This document shows positions 50,420 to 60,000 of a stretch of 60,000 nt of DNA, piece by piece. The stretch covers positions 188,001 to 248,000 of the forward strand of contig JAQGDQ010000245.1 in NCBI GenBank assembly GCA_030141605.1, given 5' to 3'. Both the position numbers and the translations under genes were made by a program. Under the pieces are notes generated by a model. The model was not told the DNA's origin, searched no databases, and worked only from the letters and a program-made list of their open reading frames with translations. The DNA is from Tubiluchus corallicola (lineage: Eukaryota; Priapulida; Priapulimorpha; Priapulimorphida; Tubiluchidae). Within the stretch, counting starts at the first letter, position 1, and each line of letters opens with the position of its first letter.

Positions 50420-52110
50420 CGCAGATGCAAAATGGAATAGTTACCAAAGTTGTAGGGTAGATACGTGGGATAGACCCTTAAAAGTGCTAAGGTAAACGGT
50501 GACCTAGTCTATTTTTATGGAGCTAGGACAAGAGCCAAAATATGGAAATTAGTGTTAACGGCTTTGTTACTCAAACGCCGAGGGCTAGGGTCAGGATATC
50601 TGCAAGGTGTATGTCTGGGGCAGGGGCACAGATAAAGGTATGATGAACAGTGATCTCTGCAAGTGTGTCCAGGACACACAGGACATAGGTTAATTCAAGT
50701 CATAACGTTGAATAACTCTAAAACTATAGTGTGCAATGTCATAAAACTTGAAACTTGCAGGGCAGACACCTAGTGCAAGGGTACACAAAGGCATGGTGAC
50801 CTCAGCCAAGAGGTCAAGCACACAGGACAGTTAGTCAAAAAATTTGTAAGGCAGACACCTGGGACAGGGGCTTTGAAAATGGAATGTAGATAAAAATGGC
50901 ACAAATAGAAAAGTAGGCAAAAATGGCACACTTAGTAAAATATGAGTTTACCGAAGTATGAGTGTTAGGATTAGCGTACGGGATAAGTATTTTAGTTATT
51001 TTAAACCCTACAAAGGAAGTTATGCTTCAACACAGTTTGTTTGGTTGGTTGTTTTTTGTCTGTTATGGCAGTAAGCCTATTATGCAACAACTACCTAATA
51101 GATTTTCATGAAATTTTGTGAAGAAGGTGGATACTAAGGGAATCTTTTTGCCAGGTTTTTTTTCCGCAAAACTTGACCGAACACCACACCACATGCAAAA
51201 AACATTCATGAAACACTTTGTGGAGGTCTCAGAAAGATGTTTAGTACTTCTTTTTTGTTATCTCCACCTGGACAAACAACGTACTACGAGTTAGTTCTAG
51301 TTCCATTTCGAGAAACTTTGATTTGCAAAACTGTATGACGCTGTCTATAACCTTTGTTTATTATATGTGTATAGCCATATAAGGTGACTTGGTATGTGAA
51401 TATGCATATATTTGTCAGTCTATTACCATCGACAAAATTAATGGTTAAAAAGGTAGATAAACACTGTGGAACATTTGTGCATTATTGATTACAAATCTAC
51501 TTAATGAACAAATATTTTGTGTGACCTTTGCTAGTCTATATACAATAATAGTAATACCAATACAGGCACACTTTTGTGTGTTTGCTTGTTTATCTTTGTG
51601 TTATTTTTTTTTTAATCAAAAGAATCAGACATCTAAGTTTTGGATTGCTGGGCTTTCGCAGAGAACTACTTCCTACTGAGTGCACTGTTTTATTACAGAA
51701 ATCAATTGCATCAATATAGCATATTTGCCATGTTCTCCCAATTTTCCTGTGCCATTTTTACCCACTTTTCCATTTGCGCCATTTTTACTGTGCCACTTTT
51801 TCCTGTGCCATTTTTTCCTGTGCCATTCCATGTGGTCAAAGAATCAAAGACACTCGGTGGCTAGGGCTTTGATTTAAATTATTTTTTTCATAAGTATTTG
51901 GATATAGTGGGGTAATTGTGTACCTGGGCTTTTAAAAAGTTGGCATTCTTTAAGGGTCCATTATAGAAGCAAAATGCATAACATCAAATAACTGCAAAAA
52001 TATAGTATCTAGAATCATGAAACTTGCAGAGTGGAAACCTAGGGTAAATCCTCAGCTGGAATTGTTTAAGAGCTTGAGATAGAAGCCAAAATGTGAAAAT
52101 AAAACAAATT
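50420..52110. repeat. Patch of diverged self-similar repeats
   Basis: Related phrases recur in this 1.7 kb. AAACTTGCAGGGCAGACACC (about 50750) is matched by AAACTTGCAGAGTGGAAACC (about 52020), and AGGCAGACACCTGGGACAGG (about 50851) is another variant. GAGCCAAAATATGGAAAT (50533) is matched by GAAGCCAAAATGTGAAAAT (52084). A short AAAAATGGCACA-type tandem at 50893-50930 reappears inverted at 51745-51830 as TTTTTCCTGTGCCA units. This suggests a composite, probably transposon-derived, repeat. No open frame is present. Confidence 0.5.
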
Positions 52111-53519
52111 GCTCAGTCACACAGTGGACTAGGCATAGTCAAATGAACTAGTCATGAGCACTGTGCACACATTGGTTAGTCACACTCGAGTGTAATAATC
52201 TACAGCCAGACATGACTTAAACATATTGTCAAGGCATAGTCAAGTAAAAACACTGCCACACCTGGTGGCTTCGGATCTGAAACCATTCAGTCTTATTACA
52301 ACCTATTACATCATGTCAATGTCTTGCTGCTCAAGTATGTCTGCATTTTTTATGCAAGTTCGCCTCCCTTTTGGTCATGCAACTCTTTGTACCTAAGTGA
52401 AATGTTGATCAGCTGTTTACTTGGATATTAATGTTAAAACAAGGATGGTTTACAATGTTTACATATGCAAACACAAATAACTTGAGGTTTAAAAGAAAAA
52501 AGGCACATTAAATATCTCATTATCAAATAAAATTTTTAAACCTACTGTGCAGGAAACTGATGCAAAGCTTAAGACCTTGTACTTTTAATCATAAGAATTT
52601 TTTTTGCAAATTTCAGTAAAAAGTATTCAAAAAACTCCAAGATGCATAAAATAATGTATGCATCAGTTTCACTGAGTCTGTCGTAGTGCCACACATTCCA
52701 CTGCAAAAAGTTACAGCAATCAGCTGTACACTTATCTATTCTCTGTGAGAGCAGAGGACAGTAGTCCACAGTTTCTCGCTAAATCAGCTAAGCCAGGTAA
52801 AATTAATCTTCACTCTAAGATGAATGCTTAACTGTTTTGCAGAATTGTGCACACTTGGTTAGGTTTTCTTATCCTCAACAATCTTCGTAATACCTTTTTT
52901 GTGACATCTTATATGACGAGTAGTCGCTACTAAAGTTGTGGCATTCATATGCAGCATAATGCGTTCATTCATAAGTAAGTGTAGCAAAATTACTGGAAGC
53001 TGTCAATAAATAGCTCGTGTAATGTGCTCAACAAAAGGGCTCCCGCAAGGGCAAAATTGACGAATAATAAGCAAAAGAGTTGCTGTTAGGCTGTCAGCAA
53101 GGAAAGTAAACCTTTGAATTATCTAAGTTGCAAACCATTTATTAAGTGAAAGCAGTACAGTTGTTTTTCCTGGGCTTTAAGAATGACCTGTTATCTTGTC
53201 ACCATAAATAGGCATCAAGTTTGGTATTAAAAGAATGTATAATTTAATAATCAATTGACTGCTAATTCTAGGTAAAACATCTGCATGTCTGCCGTGCAGT
53301 ATAAGTTCAACTTTTCACCAACCTAACTCTTACTATATCTGTTTGTAAATGTTTCAAATATTGTGTTTACATAAGTAAAATAACACTAGGCCCAGAACAC
53401 ATAAAAGTAAAAGGAACAAGGAGACTAAAGCTGGACTTGTAAAGAAATTATATAAGACCCTAACTATGATGTATTAAGCACGTAAGCAACACATTAAAAT
53501 TTAGAAAATATTTACTGAC

Positions 53520-54860
53520 CTAATTTTTTACAAATTAGACACTGGCCTTTTGACTTCTGTACACTTTACAGTGCAAGGTGAAGATGCAAAGGACTGTGTA
53601 CAATGCCTAGAGTCACATTTAGGACTAAAATACACATTCAAGAAACTTAGTGAACTTTCAAAGGCATTTGATACCGTACAACATTACATACTATTAAACA
53701 AACTCGAACATTATGGTATTAGGGGTACCCCACTGGAACTAGTAAAATGAATCATTTCCAATTGTAAACAATATACTTGCATAAACAAGACCCACTCGGA
53801 TATCACTAGCATAAGATGCGGAGTTCCCCAAGGTTCTACATTTGGTCCCTTTTTTTCTTAATTTACACCAATGATTTGGCATACTGTTCTGATTTCCATG
53901 TCCGGTTATTTGCAGATGATACGAACCTATTTTTACATGGTACTAATCTTAGTCAGCTTCAACTCAAGAGTAACAATGAACTAGACAAGATAGATACATG
54001 GATGAGGGCTAATAAGTTAACAAAAAACTATGAAAAAACAAAATATATGCTTATTTCTAACCAAGCCTTCAATACACGTAATACTTTTAAACTGTTTATG
54101 GGGGATCATGAATTAATTGCAGCTGATAATGTAAAATACTTAGGAATTTCTTCTCTTTTTTACAGCAGAGCAGTTATTAAAGTCATACCGCAGTACTATT
54201 TTATGAGTAAAGTTTCAGGTAATGTTCACAGATTGCACAAGTCTTACCTCTCCTTTATAAAATTATTAAAAAACCTATATAGCTAAATGTTTGTCTTATC
54301 AGCATATTGAAAATTATTTTATTTAGTATTATTGTTCAAGTCAGTAGATTTATTCTTAATCAATAAGCCTAGAAATAACGAAGTTGAACTCAAATAAAAA
54401 AGCATTTAATTCTTGTTGTTGATTAATTGCATTATTAACCCAAAGTGTTTTTATCATTACATAACAAATTTGACCTATTTTTCACATAAAATCAAAATGC
54501 TATTTATAGTTCATACAAGACTGACTTTATTTTGTTGCCCACTAATTTATAGTACATGTATTCTCTTTACTCTGGGTTACTTAATTATATAGCAAATGTC
54601 ATCATTTTAAAAATTATTAACGCTTCTTAAATTAAACTGATAACATTAATGCCCACCAGTGTCTAAAAATCATTTTATCTATATTCGGTAAAGGATAGCA
54701 GACTAGGTGACTTTATAGTCTTTTCGCTATCCTTTCTCTAGTTCTAGATCTATCTATTCATTTTAACCACTCTTCAAAACTTATTAGCGATTCTTTTATT
54801 AATGATGTTTTATTGTAGTATTATAAAGAGATAAATAAATTAAAATTGAATTGAAACTGA
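53520..54860 (+). mobile_element. Degenerate LINE copy
   Basis: A second non-LTR retrotransposon, plus strand, different in sequence from the one in DECR2. Its recognisable part starts in RT and ends with a 3' untranslated region and an A-rich tail (54828-54858, ATTGAATTGAAACTGAA). It is 5'-truncated: no endonuclease domain is visible. The borders are estimates and no target-site duplication was found. Confidence 0.65.
53640..54286 (+). pseudogene. Broken reverse-transcriptase fragment of the LINE
   Basis: RT motifs appear in order: LSKAFDTVQHYILLNKLEHY then GIRG; an in-frame TGA at 53748; CGVPQGSTFGP at about 53817; a frameshift in a T-run at about 53850; then FLIYTNDLAY, the catalytic box LFADDTNLFLHG and NNELDKIDTWMRANKLTKNY, petering out after VKYLGIS. 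At least one stop and one frameshift separate essential motifs, so it is inactive. Confidence 0.8.
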
Positions 54861-55488
54861 ATTAGTGATTTTTTCCGCAGGAATCTCCAAGTGCACCTCT
54901 TTTGTCTTTAATATTTGCAATGATAAATAAGTTGAAGAACTTTTTCTGCAGCACATGGTTGACCAGCATGTACTCACAATTTTACCACAACGATGATGGA
55001 GGGTCGAAAAAGTTATAGGAAAGCAGGACGAACACGAGGAATACCCTAGACTGGTGAGGTAGCTGCGAATGTTTTAGGTTTACACATTAAAATTTCAATG
55101 ACGATGACAGAACAATTACAATTTTTACACATTAGACTCATAATAGGCTTACAATTGAAAAACAAATATGAAAAAATCACAACTGACCTGGATTTCTACC
55201 AGATCATTGAGTTACAAGGTTCTAATTCGATCCTAATAGCTCAACAATCCTTCTAGTGCAGTTACTCGCACTAGAATTGTTACTAACTAATCAGTTCAAG
55301 TTTAATATGATCTTAAGGCTAGAATAGCCTGTGGTTCATCAACTACATATAATTTTAACTGCAAGATTATTAACTAATGAACGACACTTCAGACTCAAGA
55401 AACACCAATTTGAAAATGAGAAACTGATTCTCCACCTATGCAACAGATAGTTAAATTAAAGATAACACAGTTTCCTTATGATGTGTTA

Positions 55489-55545
55489 CAGTTAGCAAAG
55501 TTGTCTGGACTGCAGAAGGTGTGGGTTCAAATCCCAAAGGTGGAA
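55489..55545 (+). repeat. tRNA-derived SINE-like remnant (tRNA-Cys-like)
   Basis: GTTAGCAAAGTTGTCTGGAC carries an A-box-like stretch. CTGGACTGCAGA resembles the anticodon arm of tRNA-Cys (GCA), and GTGGGTTCAAATCCC is a good B box (consensus GGTTCRANTCC). The 3' half of the anticodon stem and the acceptor stem are missing, so it is not a functional tRNA. Confidence 0.45.
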
Positions 55546-58500
55546 TGAAATTTTGGGGTTTTCAATTCAACATTGCTTAACAGCATTTCTAAATGAACTA
55601 ACAATTTGAGAAAACAAAACAGACTGCTCAAACATAGGCTGCCAGAGCAAAAATTACATTTGGATACATTATCCCACATATAAGCCATTATTCAGGCACA
55701 GAGTATAATTGTTAATTTCATCAAGTATTGATAAAAAAAAATTACTCAAGCACAGCCTGTGTAAATGGGTAATGTAACAAGAAGAAGTTTGTTCATCTTT
55801 CCCTAAACCAATCATGAGTAGAGACATCTTTGCAAAATATGACTGTTACATTGACATCAGAAAGAAAAGAACTGCCACACTGCATTCTATAGGAAAGTCT
55901 ATCACATTACTGTATGTTATGGGATAAGACATTGTAAGTAATGACTTTGGATTGGCCTCTTTGGCTGAGCCAGGATTTCACTTTACAAACTCAAATACCT
56001 ACATAAAATTGAAGGTTACAAGAAGTTATTGACATTTCATATTGTTGTATGCATGAAAGAGGAGGACATGTTCAAGCTGCTTTCACGTTAAAGTTACTTC
56101 AAGATAATACTGAAAGACATACATAATACATTACCATCGAAGGACAGAGGTTATTAGCTTATAAACCTCTCCACTCTTTCCTATGTACTTTATTTGATAT
56201 AAAAATATGTGTATCCACTGCGATGAAGAATCGTGGCAAAAGACATTCTGTTGCTATTGGGGTAATCTAGGGTCAATAAATTTTTCTGGATTATGTTTCC
56301 TAGTGTCTGTCGAGATGAAACAAGCTGGGCCGGAATACAGGCTTGAACCATCGTGTCTGACAGCTTATTACACTCATCAGGTACCTGTTTGGAACTGTTC
56401 CCTTCTTAATTTTGTTGAAAGTTCTCAGCTACCAATGCCTACCATGGTATCATCATCAATGGTCAATGGTTTCCATGCCCTTAAGGATTTAGAATGTTTG
56501 AATGAGATCTTGTCTTCTATATCTATACTTCAAGGTTGTAAGGCTGAGATATAAGTCTTGAAGGACATGGTAAATGAGAAAAAGCTAGCGCAGGCTTTAT
56601 TAATATCATTATTAATAAAAAAGGGCCAAAACATCAAGTGTGCCGAAACAACACAAATAATTTCACGACGCTAGAATTAACGCGTGATCTCTGTTATACA
56701 AACTAGTTTATTTTTACTTTTAGTTCAAATGTTATTTTATCAGGTCATAAAGTTTTATTTAATAAACCTAACCCGAAGCCTGAATAATATGTCAGTACAT
56801 CAAAATATAGATTCAAACAGCCAAAAAACTACGCGGTCACCAACTTGGTTTACCTATGAACTATGAATTTTATTTCACACATCAATATAAAACTTTTACC
56901 ATTAACTTTTAAAAATTAATTAATTGGCAGCTACTTACTAGTTTCATTCTCAAATTCTAAAACATGAAACACGCACAAAACATTACTTTCTGGAACTCAG
57001 CTTGCCAATGATCAATGTAAACAAATTATACTAGACAACACGTGCTGATTGAAAACAGTATCATGGTCGACACTTATTTGCATGCCTAAAGCTTACGCCA
57101 ACTTTGCACTTTCCCTTAGAGAACCATTATATATCTACAACGTAAGTTGTTTCTCTCAGCTCGTTGTTCCACCTGGTGGGCAAATATAAAAATTTATTAG
57201 AAAAAAGGAAAATATTAGATTTCGGTACCAAAAAATTGTTTTTATTATTTCTTACATGTAGGAATAATTGGGCTTTTTACTGCAAAAGGCAGGAGAGAAG
57301 ATTATCAACAAATAATTCAATGCTCTTTATTGACCGAGTCAATCTGTACTGTACGATAACAAAAAAGATACTCAGGTTGAATTGTTTAACAATGTTTTGT
57401 CAAGTTTGCTATTGATATTTATTTTCATTTTAAAAATAATTATAGTATAACACGATTATAGCGAACATGGTTTATTGTGTACATACCAGTGATGCGAACA
57501 TACGAAAAAGAACGAACTTCAATCATTTATTTAACTAGTATCATAGCTTTGAATACAGCGTACACAGTTATTACGTATTGCGAACTTTTTGTCGAGCTTC
57601 ATTGTCTGCATTACTATGTTGTTTATATGTTTTCGTTTTGTACTTTATCTTTACTAGCTGCTTCAGAATTAATTTATAGTAAATTTAACCTGTCATTTCT
57701 GATGCTAGAAAAAAGTTGGTTTGGCATGCTGCATAGGGAGTTGTTAGCATGTTGTTTTAAAAGGTCATTTTGTCAACTAGCTGTAAAAAAACAACTGAGT
57801 CACTAAGTGGGTTCGAAACCAGCTGTTTAAGTATGTACACTGGCAGTGCACTCATGAGATATTTCATCAAGTGACAATTGTATAGCACAGCAGATGCTTT
57901 GCTTCAAAAACTTTTTAAAAAGAAGCAAACAGAAATTTTGTGCAAACAAAATTGACTGTCTTTCTTTGAACCTCATTCACTATACTGAACAGGTGAGGTA
58001 AATTTACAGCTAAACATGTACTGCAGATTATGCATGTGTACATGAAATTTAATATGAAATTTTTGTTTAATTTTTAATTTATTGAAGTCCCATAAAAGTA
58101 CTTTTAAAATATGTTTCACTGAATTTTAAAATACAGCAAAGTAGTTGATACTTGATAGCATCATCTAAAAGTACTTTACATCCTCTCTGAAGCTATACAT
58201 TATTACAATATTAATATCCATGAAGTAGTCATATACATACCATTACCGATGCTTTCATACGGTACTTTTTCTGGGTTCCTAACAAGTTCGCTATAACAAT
58301 GTTATACTGTATTTTAATTTGTAGCTAAAAAGAGCAAAAAGCAGCCTTTATTGTCAGGTACACAGTTTTATTCACAAGTTTTAAAGGTAGTTAAGAGCTT
58401 ATAATAAATTTTAGTAGATTGCCCAGATACATTATAATGCAGAGTGCTAAATTTAAACAATTTAAAGCAAAAATGCACTGTTAGCATTGCAATTTAGCAT

Positions 58501-59026
58501 CCCAGATGACTGAATTGGATTAGTCACCTGGCAGGCAATAACTGCTGTCAGCAGTTTATTTATTAGTAATAAGTTAAAGTTAATGAATCAGGAATTAAGT
58601 TATTTGAGCTCTTAATTTGCAATGTAAACATTATGAAAATATGATGTAAACTTATAAAATTTTGACATTTAAAGTAAGGCACCAGCTGAACGACAGGCTA
58701 GTTGTCCTAGTTTGTTATGTAATCAGTGTTATTCACTCAGTAGCCTTTACACAGTCACAGCATTGCAATAATTATGACAACGAAAGTGTACAATACAATA
58801 AAATCATTGAAACTACAGTCTTACTTGTATAATAGCTAAATAGCTAAACGAGACTGACAAAACATTAATACCACCAATTTTACCTAGTTAACGTTTTCCT
58901 AAAGAATTCTATTTTCAAACAAATGAGGATGACGAATAACTTGACGATGAGGAATATCAAAATTTCGCCTAGATCTCCAGATACCACGATTACTACAATA
59001 AATACAGCAAATTGGTCAAATTTACT

Positions 59027-59032
59027 TTTATT
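59027..59032 (-). terminator. Candidate poly(A) signal for the COX15-like gene
   Basis: TTTATT on the plus strand is AATAAA in transcript sense, 160 nt beyond the TGA stop. It fits a short 3'UTR, but such hexamers are common in AT-rich DNA. Confidence 0.3.
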
Positions 59033-59191
59033 AGCCAGCTAATAAAAAAGATATCCAATTAGAGAATAAAAGAAAGCTCTTTCAAGTTTAGTGCCAGAAG
59101 ACACTGCATTGTACAATGACAGAGCTGTAGTTATACCTAAACTGGTACATTTTATCTGCACAATCACAATACGTAGAACTTTCAGACTGCA

Positions 59192-59862
59192 TCACAATCG
59201 AACAACTCTGCGAAGTTCATGTGTTAACCAGAGAGCTGACGAGATCGTAATTAATGCTCCAGATTGATGCAAAGCTCCGAGCCACACTGGCACGTAAAGC
59301 AAAAGAGCACTGATTCCAAGAGTAGCCTAAAACAAATGAAAATACTAAAAAGTGGAAGCGTGCAAAAATAAAAGTTTAATAAGTATGAATGTTAAAACTC
59401 TAGAGAGTGTTGCCCTCCAGAAAAAAATGGTAAAACTGTGCTTTTCTGACAGGATTTGAACTGCTTGCAAAGTAGATATGTTATACTATACTATATGGCT
59501 TGTTATACTATATGGCTAATGCTTAGTGTAACATGCTGCGCAGAACAAGTAAAAAGTGATAAGGGGTTTTGAAACAGGGTTTGTACTGCTTGCAACACTA
59601 ATATCCTACCATGTGTGTTCTTGGACAAATGTACGAATATGGTTCAATTCAGCTGACTTAAAACAGTTATTAACAGACATCCGCAATACGTTATTGCACA
59701 TCCAGTTGCACATAAATATTTGCAAAATAGCTGCAGGACAAATAATGTAAGGACTTTTACCAGACGACCCTTATGCTTCGAAGAAGACCTAATTATCGCT
59801 AATAGGACGCACATTGCAACAAGAAAAGCAGTAAAGAAATTTGTAGATGAGGTGTGCACCCA
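59192..59862 (-). CDS. COX15: COX15/CtaA-like haem A synthase, last two exons only
   Basis: COX15 is the mitochondrial inner-membrane enzyme that oxidises haem O to haem A for cytochrome c oxidase. Two exons are visible: 59761-59862 and 59192-59326, joined in phase 0 across a GT-AG intron; stop TGA at 59192-59194. Each encodes one or more membrane helices. The upstream exon starts about WVHTSSTNFF and carries FTAFLVAMCVLLAII. The final exon reads ATLGISALLLYVPVWLGALH then QSGALITISSALWLTHELRR. The LGIxxLLxYVPxxLxxxHQSG pattern is the C-terminal signature of the COX15/CtaA family, with the His of ALHQSGAL as one haem ligand; the His of VHTSS is the likely partner ligand. The acceptor of the upstream exon is uncertain (59862, or a few codons earlier so as to include PSPVQ). 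The rest of the gene lies beyond the right edge. A diverged homologue of COX15 cannot be excluded. Confidence 0.7.
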
Positions 59863-60000
59863 CTGTACAGGAGAGGGCTCAATGAGGAGCATATAACATT
59901 CTCATTATAAGGTGGGCTTTGATGATGAAATGTTTCAGTGGTATTTTAGATTGGAAAGAGGACAGCTTACCTAGCTACTGTTCTTTTACTCGATTTTACA

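Larger units (their letters stand above)
54861..59190. other. Intergenic region downstream of the COX15-like gene
   Basis: Mostly AT-rich DNA. A tRNA-Cys-like SINE remnant lies at 55.5 kb and a lone B-box-like word GGTTCGAAACC at 57810-57820. Open frames at 56207-56554 and 57477-57806 have no recognisable domain or splice context, and I do not call them genes. Confidence 0.4.

Noticed and set aside
56207-56554. 115-codon open frame starting MCIHCDEESW
   Set aside because: No recognisable domain, no splice or promoter context, and its length is not exceptional for a chance frame in 60 kb.
57477-57806. 109-codon open frame with hydrophobic residues
   Set aside because: AT-rich DNA gives Phe/Leu/Tyr-rich chance frames; no family match and no exon borders.
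57801-57825. Perfect B-box word GGTTCGAAACC
   Set aside because: No A box or tRNA arms upstream; an 11-mer alone is not evidence of a Pol III gene.
1-60000. Bacterial-type features (operons, CRISPR array, phage or plasmid genes)
   Set aside because: The genes have spliced exons and poly(A) signals, and no regularly spaced direct repeats or prokaryotic gene layout are present.

Overview
This window is nuclear DNA from a non-vertebrate animal. It is AT-rich by eye (I did not count). Its genes are split into short exons with GT-AG introns of 0.2 to 5 kb, and the non-coding DNA is full of LINE remnants, foldback elements, tRNA-derived SINE-like pieces and microsatellites. The encoded proteins are typical of animals: a complexin with a C-terminal CAAX box, a peroxisomal dienoyl-CoA reductase ending in SKL, and an RRP5/PDCD11 ribosome-biogenesis factor. 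I cannot place the phylum from the sequence alone; an invertebrate is as far as the evidence goes.

Layout. Positions 2-12026 (+) hold 17 exons encoding the last 880 residues of RRP5/PDCD11 (S1 RNA-binding domains followed by HAT repeats). A convergent gap of about 1.5 kb follows. Positions 13547-20671 (-) hold the complete 8-exon gene for peroxisomal 2,4-dienoyl-CoA reductase (DECR2), 293 residues; its first intron is almost entirely one 5'-truncated LINE. Positions 20672-25300 are downstream DNA of the next gene and include a 180-bp tandem duplication. Positions 25301-35039 (-) hold a complete 4-exon complexin gene, 141 residues, ending in CSLM. Positions 35-50 kb contain no gene I recognise but hold a perfect 19-bp hairpin, a LINE 3' tail, a G-rich repeat interrupted by a LINE remnant, and a hAT-like non-autonomous element. 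At 49.6-50.3 kb (-) there are two phase-compatible possible exons of an unrecognised small membrane protein. Positions 50.4-52.1 kb are a patch of self-similar repeats, 53.5-54.9 kb a broken LINE, and 59192-59862 (-) the last two exons of a COX15/CtaA-like haem A synthase whose 5' part lies beyond the window.

The genes belong to unrelated housekeeping or neuronal pathways (rRNA processing, peroxisomal beta-oxidation, SNARE regulation, haem A synthesis) and there is no sign of an operon-like or functional cluster. Reading frames and splice phases were checked by hand: the RRP5, DECR2 and complexin exon sets all join in frame with GT-AG borders. I found no new defence, mobile or metabolic system. 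The points most worth a second look are the LINE-filled intron, the dispersed 0.42-kb repeat, the 19-bp hairpin and the unrecognised two-exon candidate.
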